64,000 nucleotides of DNA from JAJXWB01 sp964634325. Lineage in GTDB: Bacteria > Pseudomonadota > Alphaproteobacteria > Rhizobiales > Beijerinckiaceae. The notes under the pieces are model-generated. The model had not been told where the DNA came from and made no database searches. It saw only the letters and a program-made list of their open reading frames with translations. Shown here in pieces: positions 33,953-42,528 of the stretch (the stretch's first letter is position 1; the number at the start of each line of letters is the position of its first letter). The stretch lies in the NCBI GenBank assembly GCA_964634325.1, contig CAZWJF010000007.1, positions 107,675 to 171,674 of the forward strand. The letters are read 5' to 3'. The position numbers and the translations under genes were made by a program.

Positions 33953-34728
33953 CCGCCGCGATCATGGAAAAAACCGAGGCGAAAGTGTCGGTTCGCAACC
34001 TCGATTTCTTCTACGGGCAGACGCGCGCGCTGAAGTCGATCAACCTGCCGCTCGCCAAGAACGAGGTGACCGCCTTCATCGGTCCGTCCGGCTGCGGCAA
34101 GTCGACCCTGCTGCGCGTTCTCAACCGGATGTACGACCTCTATCCAGGTCAGCGCGCGACCGGCGAAGTGATCCTCGATGGCGAAAATATCCTGCGCCCG
34201 GGGGTCGATCTCAATCTGCTGCGCTCGCGCGTCGGCATGGTGTTTCAGAAGCCGACGCCGTTTCCGATGTCGATCTACGAAAACATCGCCTTCGGCATTC
34301 GTCTCTACGAGAAGCCGTCGAGAAGCGATCTCGACGGGCGCGTCGAACAGGCCCTGCGCGGCGCGGCGCTCTGGGAAGAAGTGAAAGACAAGCTGCACAC
34401 CTCGGGCCTCGGTCTGTCCGGCGGACAGCAGCAGCGCCTGTGCATCGCGCGCACGGTGGCCATCCAGCCCGAAGTCATTCTGTTCGACGAGCCGTGTTCG
34501 GCGCTTGATCCGATCTCGACCGCCAAGGTCGAGGAGCTGATCGACGAATTGAGCGAGCGCTACACGATCGCCATCGTCACCCACAACATGCAGCAGGCCG
34601 CGCGCGTGTCTCGGTACACGGCCTTCATGTACCTCGGCGAGTTGATCGAGTACGGGCCGACGAAACGGCTGTTTACGGCGCCCGAGAAGAAGCAGACGCA
34701 GGACTACATCACCGGCCGCTTCGGTTGA
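33949..34728 (+). CDS. pstB: Phosphate ABC transporter ATPase PstB
   Basis: A 259-residue ATPase with Walker A GPSGCGKST, Q-loop MVFQKPTPFPMSIYENIA (specific to PstB), signature LSGGQQQRLCIAR, Walker B VILFDEPCSALDP and switch His in IVTHNMQQAARVS. The ATG at 33949 overlaps the pstA stop as ATGA. It energises phosphate import and also takes part in signalling to PhoR through PhoU. Confidence 0.97.
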   Translation: MTAAIMEKTEAKVSVRNLDFFYGQTRALKSINLPLAKNEVTAFIGPSGCGKSTLLRVLNRMYDLYPGQRATGEVILDGENILRPGVDLNLLRSRVGMVFQKPTPFPMSIYENIAFGIRLYEKPSRSDLDGRVEQALRGAALWEEVKDKLHTSGLGLSGGQQQRLCIARTVAIQPEVILFDEPCSALDPISTAKVEELIDELSERYTIAIVTHNMQQAARVSRYTAFMYLGELIEYGPTKRLFTAPEKKQTQDYITGRFG

Positions 34729-34748
34729 GCGCCCGACAGGAGAGATCG

Positions 34749-35450
34749 ATGAGCGATCATATTGTCAGAGCCTACGACCGCGATCTGGACCTGCTCGGCC
34801 GGCGCATCGCGGAAATGGGCGGCATTGCGGAAAAATTGCTGTCGGACGCCATGGATGCGCTCGCAAATCTCGACCCCGATCTCGCCAAGACGGTGGTCGC
34901 CGCGGATGCGCGCCTCGATTCCCTGCAGCGCGAGGTGGAGGATGACGCGATCCTCACGATCGCACGTCGACAGCCGATGGCGATCGACCTGCGCGAATGC
35001 GTCGCTGCGATCCGCGTGTCGGGCGATCTCGAGCGCGTGGGCGATCTCGCCAAGAACATCGCCAAGCGCGCCGTGAAGATCGCCGCCGAGGCGCGCCTTC
35101 CGCGCGCGATCGTCGGCCTGAAGTCGATGCACGAATTCGCCGCCATCCAGCTCAAGGACGTGCTCGACGCTTACGCGCAGCGCGACGTCGAGCGGGCTCG
35201 CGCCGTCTGGATGCGCGACGCGGAGCTCGACGCGCTCGAAGATTCCGTGTTCCGCGATCTCCTGACGTTCATGATGGAGGACCCGCGCAACATCACCTTC
35301 TGCACGCACCTGCTGTTCTGCTCCAAGAACATCGAGCGCATCGGCGACCACACGACGAATATCGCCGAGACGGTCATGTATCTGGTCACCGGCGAGGTTC
35401 CGCAGATGGAGCGGCCGAAAGGCGGCGCCGCCAAGGTCGGCGAGCCGTGA
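34749..35450 (+). CDS. phoU: Phosphate signalling protein PhoU
   Basis: A 233-residue, all-helical protein with two PhoU repeats, each with an ExxD metal-binding pattern in the ERVGDLAKNIAKRA and ERIGDHTTNIAETV segments. It links the Pst transporter to PhoR and limits Pho signalling when phosphate is plentiful. GACAGGAGAG lies just before the ATG at 34749; the eight residues of the longer frame would include this site. Confidence 0.96.
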   Translation: MSDHIVRAYDRDLDLLGRRIAEMGGIAEKLLSDAMDALANLDPDLAKTVVAADARLDSLQREVEDDAILTIARRQPMAIDLRECVAAIRVSGDLERVGDLAKNIAKRAVKIAAEARLPRAIVGLKSMHEFAAIQLKDVLDAYAQRDVERARAVWMRDAELDALEDSVFRDLLTFMMEDPRNITFCTHLLFCSKNIERIGDHTTNIAETVMYLVTGEVPQMERPKGGAAKVGEP

Positions 35451-35461
35451 GCGTGGACGCG

Positions 35462-36205
35462 ATGACGGAAGGCCGGCTGACCAGTTCCCGCGAGACGGCG
35501 CCGAGCCGCGCGCCGCGCGTTCTCGTGGTCGAAGACGAGCAGGCCCTCGCCCTGTTGCTCACCTACAATCTCGAAGCCGAGGGGTATCTCGTCGAGCGCG
35601 TCGAGCGTGGCGACGACGCCGAACTGCGGCTCGCTGAAGCGCCGCCGGATCTCGTGATCCTCGACTGGATGCTGCCGGGCGTTTCGGGACTGGAAATCTG
35701 CCGCCGTCTGCGGGCGCGCGAGGAGACGCGCGATCTGCCGGTGATCATGCTCACGGCGCGCGGCGAGGAATCCGAGCGCGTGCGCGGCCTGTCCGTCGGC
35801 GCGGACGATTATGTCGTCAAACCCTTCTCTGTGCCGGAATTGATGGCGCGCGTGCGGTCCCTGCTGCGTCGCGCGCGGCCGGAACGCGTCGCCAACCGGC
35901 TCAAGGCCGGCGACATCGATCTCGACCGCGAGACGCGACGCGTCCGCCGCGCAGGTCGCGACATCCATCTCGGTCCGACCGAATTTCGCCTGCTCGAATA
36001 TTTGCTGGAAAAGCCCGGCCGCGTGTTCTCGCGCGCGCAATTGCTGGACTCGGTCTGGGGCATGTCCGCCGAGATCGACGAGCGGACCGTCGACGTCCAC
36101 GTCGGGCGCTTGCGCAAGGCGCTGGTGCGCGGCCGCGAACGCGATCCGATCCGCACCGTGCGCGGCGCCGGCTATTCGTTCGACGAGACTTTCGGAAGAA
36201 ACTGA
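35462..36205 (+). CDS. phoB: Phosphate regulon response regulator PhoB
   Basis: A 247-residue OmpR-family regulator: acidic pair in RVLVVEDEQALA, phospho-Asp in LVILDWMLPGVSG, IMLTARGEE, DDYVVKPFS, and a C-terminal winged helix ending DPIRTVRGAGYSFDE. It has about 20 extra residues before the receiver domain compared with standard PhoB. An in-frame GTG at 35447, overlapping the phoU stop as GTGA, could be the true start and would add five residues. It closes the pst-phoU-phoB operon and should act on the Pho box at 30846. Confidence 0.93.
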   Translation: MTEGRLTSSRETAPSRAPRVLVVEDEQALALLLTYNLEAEGYLVERVERGDDAELRLAEAPPDLVILDWMLPGVSGLEICRRLRAREETRDLPVIMLTARGEESERVRGLSVGADDYVVKPFSVPELMARVRSLLRRARPERVANRLKAGDIDLDRETRRVRRAGRDIHLGPTEFRLLEYLLEKPGRVFSRAQLLDSVWGMSAEIDERTVDVHVGRLRKALVRGRERDPIRTVRGAGYSFDETFGRN

Positions 36206-36242
36206 TATCGCCCACGCGCACGGGGCGGCGCGGGCCGGGGCG

Positions 36243-36264
36243 GCGCGAGCCCAAAGGCTCGCGC
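36243..36264. terminator. 9-bp stem-loop between convergent phoB and gcrA
   Basis: GCGCGAGCC (36243-36251), loop CAAA, exact complement 36256-36264, then GCTTCC. It is in the 65 bp between the two convergent stop codons and may serve both. The T run is poor on both strands. Confidence 0.6.
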
Positions 36265-36270
36265 GCTTCC

Positions 36271-36783
36271 TCAGCGCTTGGCGCGCCGACGGTCCTGCGC
36301 CGGCTGATAGGCGACCCGCGCGTGGTACTTGCAATAGGGGCCCTCGCCGATCGGCGCGTCGGCGCCGCAATAGCGGAAATCCGGGGTTGCCGGATCGCCC
36401 ATCGGCCAGCGGCACATGGACTCGCGCAGCTCCATGATCGTGACCCTCTCGGACATCGGTATCACCACCTCTTCGAGCGAGGCTTTGGGCTGCGGCGGCG
36501 CTTCCATGATGCGCGGCGTCAGAGCGTAGGCGAGATTGCCGCGCATCATCGGCGCATGCTGGCGGGGCGCCGAAGGCGCCGTCCGCGCCGGCTTGGCCGG
36601 ACGCGGACGGGGCGCGCTCTGGGCAGGCGCTTTGGCCCGGCCGCTGAGGCCCAGACGGTGCACCTTGCCGATCACCGCGTTCCTGGTGATGCCGTTGGAG
36701 AGTTCCGATGCGATCTGGCTGGCGCTCAGGCCTTCGTGCCAAAGTTTGCGCAGGAGATCCACGCGCTCGTCAGTCCAGGACAT
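36271..36783 (-). CDS. gcrA: Cell-cycle regulator GcrA
   Basis: A 170-residue protein. The N-terminus (MSWTDERVDLLRKLWHEGLS, then ITRNAVIGKVHRLGL) is the GcrA DNA-binding domain; a Pro/Ala-rich linker follows, and the C-terminus has CRWPMGDPATPDFRYCGAD and a further C-x3-H (CKYH), which resembles the sigma-70-interacting domain. GcrA works with sigma-70 at promoters carrying GANTC sites methylated by CcrM in alphaproteobacteria. The longer reading frame upstream of 36783 covers the promoter region and is not counted. AAGGAGGACTTC lies directly before the ATG. Confidence 0.96.
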   Translation of the reverse strand: MSWTDERVDLLRKLWHEGLSASQIASELSNGITRNAVIGKVHRLGLSGRAKAPAQSAPRPRPAKPARTAPSAPRQHAPMMRGNLAYALTPRIMEAPPQPKASLEEVVIPMSERVTIMELRESMCRWPMGDPATPDFRYCGADAPIGEGPYCKYHARVAYQPAQDRRRAKR

Positions 36784-36844
36784 GAAGTCCTCCTTGATCC
36801 TTGGGTCCGCATTTACAGTCCGAGCAACGCAAACGTCTGATCCG

Positions 36845-36979
36845 GAATCGGAATCGTTCTCCGCCCGCCGCTCAAAGCGGCGTCGTTCGACGCAATGCAC
36901 TCTCAGATGGTCCGCCGCACGAGATGTCGTAGTCGACGAAGGGGACGCTACACTAGCCGTTGAATCGCGCGCAAGAGTC
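36845..36979. promoter_or_regulatory. Cluster of four GANTC (CcrM) methylation sites upstream of gcrA
   Basis: GAATC at 36845, 36851 and 36962 and GAGTC at 36975 lie within 135 bp, about nine times the density expected at this base composition. CcrM methylates GANTC in alphaproteobacteria, and GcrA acts at promoters with such sites. The group sits 60-200 bp before the gcrA start, so methylation-dependent control of gcrA, possibly by its own product, is plausible. Confidence 0.5.
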
Positions 36980-37048
36980 CGACGCGTCATATCGACGTTT
37001 TCAACAGGAGGATCGCGTTGCGGGCGCGCGGGCTCGAAAGCCGCGCAT

Positions 37049-37077
37049 TTGACCTGAAAGCCGCCAAATCGTATTAA
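37049..37077 (+). promoter_or_regulatory. Sigma-70-type promoter of argD-argF-hslO
   Basis: TTGACC (37049-37054), a 17-base spacer, and TATTAA (37072-37077) form the best promoter match I found in the window. The predicted start of transcription is about 37084, at the first base of the hairpin described next, about 92 bases before the GTG of argD. Confidence 0.65.
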
Positions 37078-37084
37078 TAACGAT

Positions 37085-37113
37085 CTGCCGCCCAAGAGGC
37101 GGCAGTTTCATTT
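37085..37113 (+). terminator. 8-bp hairpin with TTTCATTT at the 5' end of the argD transcript
   Basis: CTGCCGCC (37085-37092), loop CAAGA, GGCGGCAG (37098-37105), then TTTCATTT. Because the predicted start of transcription is at about 37084, the hairpin would be the very first element of the mRNA. It may protect the 5' end or act as an early attenuator; it could also end a transcript coming from further upstream. Confidence 0.5.
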
Positions 37114-37175
37114 ACGGCTCCGGGATTTGTCGCGCGTTTACGCGAAATCCCGTCGTCGTCGGAGGAGTTGGAGAC

Positions 37176-38378
37176 GTGACCTCGGCCCTTATTCCGACCT
37201 ACGCGCGCGCCGACCTCGCTTTCGAGCGGGGCGAAGGCTCCTGGCTCGTGTCGGTCAAGGGCGAGCGATATCTCGATTTCGGCGCCGGCATCGCGGTCGC
37301 GTCGCTCGGCTATTGCCATCCGCATCTGGTCGAGGCGTTGACGACGCAGGCCGGCAAGCTCTGGCACACGTCCAATCTCTATCAGATTCCCGATGGCGAG
37401 CGGCTCGCCCGCCGCTTGGCGGAGGCGTCCTTCGCCGACATGGCTTTCTTCACCAATTCGGGCGCCGAGGCGCTGGAATTCGCGGTGAAGACCGCGCGCA
37501 AGTATCATGCGTCCGAAGGCCATCCCGAGCGCTTCCATATTCTGACGTTCGAGGGCGCCTTCCACGGCCGGACGATCGCGATGATCGCCGCCGGCGGCAA
37601 TCCCAAGTACATCGAAGGCTTCGGGCCGAAGGCGGCTGGGTTCGATCAGGTTCCGTTCGGCGACATCGAGGCCGTGAAGGCGGCGGTCGGCCCGCAGACG
37701 GCGGCGATCCTCATCGAACCGATTCAGGGCGAGGGCGGCATCCGCGCCGCGGACCCCGCGTTCCTGCGCGCGTTGCGCGCGTTGTGCGACGAACAGGGCA
37801 TCCTGCTGATCTTCGACGAGGTGCAGACCGGCGTCGGCCGCACAGGCAAATTCTTCGCTTATGAATTGGTCGGCGTGACGCCGGATATTCTCGCTTTCGC
37901 CAAGGGCATCGGCGGCGGCTTTCCGCTCGGCGGCTGTCTGGCGACCGCCAAGGCGGCCAAAGGCATGGTCGCCGGCACGCACGGCACGACCTATGGCGGC
38001 AACCCCTTGGCCATGGCGGTCGGCAACGCCGTGCTCGATATCGTTCTCGCGCCGGGCTTCCTCGACGAGGTGGCGCGCAAGGGCTTGCTCTTGCGTCAGC
38101 GGCTGGCGGAATTGCGCGACCGCCATCCAGACGTCATCGCCGGTCTGCGCGGCGAGGGGCTGATGATGGGCGTCCAGACCAAGGTTCCGGTCGGCGAATT
38201 CGTCGCCGCAGCGCGCGACGCGCACATCCTCACCATTCCGGCCGCCGACAATGTCGCCCGGCTCCTGCCGCCGTTGACCGTAACGGACGACGAACTCGCC
38301 GAAGGCGTGCGTCGGCTCGAGCAGGCCTGCGTCGCCGTCGAGAAGGCGCGGGGGCCGCAGCAGGGAGCGGCCGAATGA
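37176..38378 (+). CDS. argD: Acetylornithine aminotransferase
   Basis: A 400-residue PLP enzyme of arginine biosynthesis that makes N-acetylornithine from the semialdehyde. Conserved parts include FTNSGAEALEFAVKTARKY, FHGRTIAMIAAGGN, ILIFDEVQTGVGRTGKFFAYE and the PLP lysine in DILAFAKGIGGGFPLGG. The start is GTG at 37176, with GGAGGAG about eight bases upstream. It overlaps argF as ATGA. A role with succinyldiaminopimelate or succinylornithine, known in relatives, cannot be excluded. Confidence 0.95.
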   Translation: MTSALIPTYARADLAFERGEGSWLVSVKGERYLDFGAGIAVASLGYCHPHLVEALTTQAGKLWHTSNLYQIPDGERLARRLAEASFADMAFFTNSGAEALEFAVKTARKYHASEGHPERFHILTFEGAFHGRTIAMIAAGGNPKYIEGFGPKAAGFDQVPFGDIEAVKAAVGPQTAAILIEPIQGEGGIRAADPAFLRALRALCDEQGILLIFDEVQTGVGRTGKFFAYELVGVTPDILAFAKGIGGGFPLGGCLATAKAAKGMVAGTHGTTYGGNPLAMAVGNAVLDIVLAPGFLDEVARKGLLLRQRLAELRDRHPDVIAGLRGEGLMMGVQTKVPVGEFVAAARDAHILTIPAADNVARLLPPLTVTDDELAEGVRRLEQACVAVEKARGPQQGAAE

Positions 38379-39319
38379 CGGCGCGCGTCAAGCCGGGCGA
38401 GGTTCGTTCGTTCCTCGACCTCGACCAGATTTCGTCGGACGAGTTGCGGCGCATCCTCGGCATCGCCGTCGAACTGAAGAAGAACCGCGCTGCGGCCAAA
38501 GCCGCAGCGTCCAAGCCGTTCGCCGGCAAGACGCTGGCCATGATCTTCGACAAGCCCTCGACGCGCACGCGCGTGTCCTTCGACATCGCCATGCGCGAAC
38601 TGGGCGGCGAGACGATCATGCTGACCGGCGCCGAGATGCAGCTCGGCCGCGGCGAGACCATCGCCGATACGGCGCGGGTGCTGTCGCGTTATGTCGACGC
38701 CATCATGATCCGCATCCTCAGCCACGAGGATCTGGAGGAGCTGGCGCGTCATGCGACGGTGCCGGTCATCAACGGTCTCACCAAGGCGACGCATCCGTGT
38801 CAGGTCATGGCCGACGTCATGACTTTCGAGGAGCATCGCGGTCCGATCACCGGGCGCACTGTCGCGTGGACCGGCGATTCCAACAATGTTCTGGCGAGCT
38901 GGATTCAGGCGGCGCAGCGCTTTGGGTTCCAGATCAACGTCGCGACGCCCAAGGAGCTGTCGCCGTCGTCGTCGCTGATCGACTGGGCGCGAACCAACGG
39001 CGCAAAGGTGGAGTTGACGCGCGACCCGTTCGAAGCCGTCAAGGGCGCCGATTGCGTCATCACCGACTGCTGGGTGTCGATGGGCGATTGCGACGAAACT
39101 CACCGCCACAATCTGCTCGCGCCCTACCAGGTCAACGCGCGTCTGATGGCCGCCGCGAACAAGGATGCGATCTTCATGCACTGCCTGCCCGCGCATCGCG
39201 GGGAGGAAGTGACTGACGAGGTGATCGACGGGCCGCAATCCGTCGTCTTCGACGAAGCCGAGAACCGCCTGCACGCCCAAAAGGGCGTGCTCGCCTGGTG
39301 CCTCGAGGCGACGCGATGA
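38375..39319 (+). CDS. argF: Ornithine carbamoyltransferase
   Basis: A 314-residue cytosolic enzyme joining ornithine and carbamoyl phosphate to citrulline. The carbamoyl-phosphate loop KPSTRTRVSF is near residue 62, the second motif is THPCQVMADVMTFEE, the ornithine loop is DCWVSMGD, and HCLPAHRGEEV carries the catalytic Cys. It sits between argD and hslO with 4-bp overlaps on both sides. Confidence 0.97.
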   Translation: MTARVKPGEVRSFLDLDQISSDELRRILGIAVELKKNRAAAKAAASKPFAGKTLAMIFDKPSTRTRVSFDIAMRELGGETIMLTGAEMQLGRGETIADTARVLSRYVDAIMIRILSHEDLEELARHATVPVINGLTKATHPCQVMADVMTFEEHRGPITGRTVAWTGDSNNVLASWIQAAQRFGFQINVATPKELSPSSSLIDWARTNGAKVELTRDPFEAVKGADCVITDCWVSMGDCDETHRHNLLAPYQVNARLMAAANKDAIFMHCLPAHRGEEVTDEVIDGPQSVVFDEAENRLHAQKGVLAWCLEATR

Positions 39320-40290
39320 ACGACGGACCGAGTCGGCTCGTCTCCGACGCCGCCGTCGACGACGTCGTTCTGCCATTCGCCGTCGAACCGCTGGACCTGC
39401 GCGGCCGCCTCGTGCGCCTCGGGCCAGCCGTCGACGACATTCTCGTCCGCCACGACTATCCGCCGCCCGTCGCCCGTCTTCTCGCCGAGGCTTCCGCGCT
39501 GACCGTGCTGCTCGGCGCGGCGCTCAATCAGGAAGGGCGCTTCCAGTTGCAGACGCGCAGCGACGGCGTGGTCGACATGATCGTCGTCGATTTCGACTCG
39601 CCTGACCGCTTGCGCGCTTTTGCGCGCTTCGATGCGGGGCGCCTCGCGGAGGCCGAAGCGCAAGGCAAGGTCGCGGGCGCCGATCTGCTGGGCCGCGGGC
39701 ATCTCGGCTTCACCATCGAGCCGGGCGGAGCGGCGACCCGTTACCAGGGAGTCGTCGCGCTCGCCGGCGAGGGTCTGGAGCGCGCCGCGCACGACTATTT
39801 CGAGCGGTCCGAGCAAATCCCCACCGTCGTTCGGCTCGCGGTCGGCCAGATCGTCACCGGCGAAGGCGCGCATTGGCGGGCAGGCGGCCTGATCGTGCAG
39901 TTTCTGCCGGAATCCGAAGATCGCCGCCGGCAAGCGGACCTCCATCCGGGCGATGCGCCGGAAGGCACGCCCGCGCATGTCGTCGACGAGGATGAAGCCT
40001 GGACGGAAGGCCGCGCGCTGGCCGGCACGGTCGAAGACCACGAACTGATCGACCCCTCGCTGTCAGGCGAACGGTTGCTTTATCGGCTGTTCCACGAGCG
40101 CGGCGTGCGCGTGTTCGCGGCGCAGCAGGTTCGCGACCAGTGCCGATGTTCGACCGACGGCATCCGCACGATGCTCCGTCGGTTCACGCCGCAGGAGCGC
40201 GCCGACATGGTCGGCGACGACGGCCGGATCGGCGTCACCTGCGAATTCTGCTCGACCAAGCGCGAGTTCGACCCGAAGGAATTCGAGTAG
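39316..40290 (+). CDS. hslO: Redox-regulated chaperone Hsp33
   Basis: A 324-residue cytosolic holdase chaperone that is activated by oxidation. The C-terminal zinc centre is intact: C-x-C in QCRCSTDG and C-x2-C in CEFCSTK. The N-terminal folded domain is typical (ALTVLLGAALNQEGRFQLQT, GVVDMIVVDF). The ATG at 39316 overlaps the argF stop as ATGA; an in-frame ATG 18 bases earlier is inside argF. The position after argDF is common in alphaproteobacteria. Confidence 0.95.
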   Translation: MNDGPSRLVSDAAVDDVVLPFAVEPLDLRGRLVRLGPAVDDILVRHDYPPPVARLLAEASALTVLLGAALNQEGRFQLQTRSDGVVDMIVVDFDSPDRLRAFARFDAGRLAEAEAQGKVAGADLLGRGHLGFTIEPGGAATRYQGVVALAGEGLERAAHDYFERSEQIPTVVRLAVGQIVTGEGAHWRAGGLIVQFLPESEDRRRQADLHPGDAPEGTPAHVVDEDEAWTEGRALAGTVEDHELIDPSLSGERLLYRLFHERGVRVFAAQQVRDQCRCSTDGIRTMLRRFTPQERADMVGDDGRIGVTCEFCSTKREFDPKEFE

Positions 40291-40342
40291 GGGCGTCTGT
40301 CTTTTCGAGGTGCGACGCTCCTTCGCAGCGGCGACCTGACGT

Positions 40343-40870
40343 TCAGTCGCCCGTCTCTCGACAGGCGGACGCCGGCGCCTTGACGAGCTTCGCCACCTTG
40401 TCGTCCGGGCTCTTGTCGATCGTGACGTCGGATTCGTCCGCCGCGTCCTGCGGCCGCCAGATGCGGAATCCGTCGAAGCGGGCGGTGACGGACTTTCCGT
40501 CCGGCGCCAGAGTCAGATCGACCGAGCCGCCGTCGCCTTCCACGTAGCAATGCGCGGCGAGACCGTCGAATGCGTCGCACTGGCCGCCGCTCCAGTATTT
40601 CTGCTTCGCGCCTACGATGTGGGTGACGAGACTGTGATCCAGCCGGCGTTGGCCGTTTTCGGTGCGCAATGTCAGCTTGATCGCGACATCCCGGATGCGC
40701 TGGCCCTTGTGCGCGGACAGATGCTGCGCGTCGTACGTCCGCGCGTAGCAGATCGAACCGTCCTTGGCGGCTCCTGCGCCAAACGACGCTTGCAGAAAGG
40801 CGTCCCAACCGGCCGCCGAGGCCGGCGCTGCGGCGACAAGAAAAGCAAGTGGCGCGATAAAGCGGCGCAT
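40343..40870 (-). CDS. Exported protein of unknown function
   Basis: A 175-residue protein with a clear signal peptide (MRRFIAPLAFLVAAAPASAAGW). The mature part has four Cys (SICYARTY, GGQCDAFDGLAAHCYVEG and near the C-terminus ASACRETGD), which suggests disulfides in the periplasm, and a beta-rich pattern. I start it at the ATG at 40870, with GGGGAC upstream; another ATG lies 12 bases earlier. It is the last gene after argE (68 bp gap). I do not recognise a family. Confidence 0.75.
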   Translation of the reverse strand: MRRFIAPLAFLVAAAPASAAGWDAFLQASFGAGAAKDGSICYARTYDAQHLSAHKGQRIRDVAIKLTLRTENGQRRLDHSLVTHIVGAKQKYWSGGQCDAFDGLAAHCYVEGDGGSVDLTLAPDGKSVTARFDGFRIWRPQDAADESDVTIDKSPDDKVAKLVKAPASACRETGD

Positions 40871-40938
40871 GACGTCCCCCATTCTGATCGCGCCGAGAAT
40901 ATTGAACGGATCGCGCGCCGCCATGCGCTGGCGCACAT

Positions 40939-42105
40939 TCAGCGGGACAGTTCTTTCGCGAGACGCCGCATGAAGGCGACGCATTCGGCGATCTGGTCGA
41001 TCTCGACATATTCGTCGGCCTGATGCGCCTGCTCGATCGAGCCCGGGCCGCAGAGCACGGTCGGAATTCCATGCGTCTGAAACTGCCCCGCCTCCGAGGC
41101 GTAAGGCACGGCGACCGTCTTGTTTCGGCGCGCGAGACGCAGCGCCAGCGTTTCGGCGGCCGAGCCGGGTTCGGGCGCGAGCGCGGGAATCTCGACCTCG
41201 ATCTCGGTGACGATCTCGCAATCGGGAAAACCCTTGAACCGGCGTTGCGCTACGTCGTCGCACGCCAGCGTGAACTTGTTGTACGCGGTGCGGAGCGAAA
41301 CGCCAGGCAGGCCGCGGAACTCCCATAGCAGCTGGCAGTCGCGCGCCATGATGTTGCGCGCCGTGCCGCCGCCGATCAGACCGACATGCACCGTGGAGAC
41401 TGGCGGATCGAAACGATCCGACCGCGCGCTCTCTTCCGCGATTTCCGCGCCGATCTTTTCCAGCGACATCACGAGGCGGGCGCCGACGTGCACCGCGCTC
41501 ACGCCCTGATGCAGTTTCGCCGAATGGGACTCGTGGCCGCGCACGCGCGTTCGGTAAGTCGAAACGCTCTTGTGCGCGTCGGCGACCTCCATCGACGTCG
41601 GCTCGCCGACGAGCGTCACGGCCGGGCGCGGCAGATCGAGGCCGAAGCGTTTGATGATGTCGAGCGAACCGGCGCAGGTCGTCTCTTCGTCGTAGCTGAG
41701 CAGAATGTGGATCGGGCGCGCGAGATCGGTCGCGAGAAATTCCGGGATCATCGCCAGGCAGACGGCGTCGAAACCTTTCATGTCGCAGGAGCCGCGTCCG
41801 TACAGTCGCCCGTCCGCCCTCCGCACGCGGAACGGGTCTCCCGTCCATGTCTGACCCTCGACCGGCACCACGTCCGTGTGGCCGGACAGGACGACGCCGC
41901 CCTCGACCATCGGTCCGATGGTGGCCATGATCGCCGCCTTGTCGCCCGCCCGGTTGGGCGCTCGCACGAACGGAACGCCGAGGCGTTTCAGATAGAGTTC
42001 GACGTGATCGATCAGCGCGAGGTTCGACTTCGAGCTCTCGGTGTCGAAGGCGATCAGCTCTTCGGCGATTTCGAGTGCGCGTTCGAGCGTGGCTTCGGCG
42101 TTCAA
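40939..42105 (-). CDS. argE: Acetylornithine deacetylase
   Basis: A 388-residue M20-family zinc amidohydrolase that releases ornithine from N-acetylornithine. Metal-site segments are VVLSGHTDVVPVEGQTW, YGRGSCDMKGFDA and SYDEETTCAGS; a late His lies in CGPGSIEQAHQADEYVE. The reading frame is open far upstream through apaG, but the likely start is TTG at 42105-42103, with GGAAGG about six bases before it and a TTGA overlap with the apaG stop; this gives the normal family length. Confidence 0.92.
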   Translation of the reverse strand: MNAEATLERALEIAEELIAFDTESSKSNLALIDHVELYLKRLGVPFVRAPNRAGDKAAIMATIGPMVEGGVVLSGHTDVVPVEGQTWTGDPFRVRRADGRLYGRGSCDMKGFDAVCLAMIPEFLATDLARPIHILLSYDEETTCAGSLDIIKRFGLDLPRPAVTLVGEPTSMEVADAHKSVSTYRTRVRGHESHSAKLHQGVSAVHVGARLVMSLEKIGAEIAEESARSDRFDPPVSTVHVGLIGGGTARNIMARDCQLLWEFRGLPGVSLRTAYNKFTLACDDVAQRRFKGFPDCEIVTEIEVEIPALAPEPGSAAETLALRLARRNKTVAVPYASEAGQFQTHGIPTVLCGPGSIEQAHQADEYVEIDQIAECVAFMRRLAKELSR

Positions 42106-42494
42106 TTCAGCACCTTCCGGCTGAACGGGGAATCGAGCGAAAAGGCCGGAATCTCGACGTCGAAGGCGCGGCCGTTTTCGTCGACCATGCGATAGGTTCC
42201 GACCATGATGCCGGACGGCGTCGTCAACGGACAGCCGGAGGTATAGCGAAAGGCGTCGCCCGGCCGCAGGATCGGCTGCTCGCCGACGACGCCGGGCCCC
42301 TTCACCTCTTCGCGGCGCCCTTCCGCATCGGTGATGATCCAGTGGCGCGACATCAATTGCGCGGTCGTCGCGCCGAAATTGGCGATCTCGATCGTATAGG
42401 ACCACACGAAGCGGTTCTGCGACGGTTCGGACTGCTCCGCCAGAAAATTAGGCAGGACAGTCACCTGGATGTCGTGCGTGATCGCTTTGTACAT
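42102..42494 (-). CDS. apaG: ApaG protein
   Basis: A 130-residue protein of the ApaG/F-box-like DUF525 family with the conserved FVWSYTIEIANFGATTAQLM, LMSRHWIITDAEGR, VKGPGVVGEQPILRPGDAF and GTYRMVDENGRAFDVEIP segments. It folds as a fibronectin-III-like domain; it is linked to cobalt/magnesium resistance in enterics, but its biochemical role is not settled. It lies between an unknown gene and argE on the minus strand. Confidence 0.95.
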   Translation of the reverse strand: MYKAITHDIQVTVLPNFLAEQSEPSQNRFVWSYTIEIANFGATTAQLMSRHWIITDAEGRREEVKGPGVVGEQPILRPGDAFRYTSGCPLTTPSGIMVGTYRMVDENGRAFDVEIPAFSLDSPFSRKVLN

Positions 42495-42528
42495 GCATCG
42501 ACTATAGCTGCGTTTCGCGGCGCTTTCA

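Larger units (their letters stand above)
36784..37175. other. 392-bp divergent intergenic region gcrA / argD
   Basis: The stretch holds the gcrA ribosome-binding site, a group of four GANTC sites, and the argD promoter with a 5' hairpin, each listed separately. I see no gene in it; an open frame continuing gcrA upstream has the composition of shadow sequence. Confidence 0.6.

Noticed and set aside
36784..37095. N-terminal extension of gcrA
   Set aside because: It would cover the argD promoter and the GANTC cluster; GcrA proteins begin MSWTDERV, at 36783.
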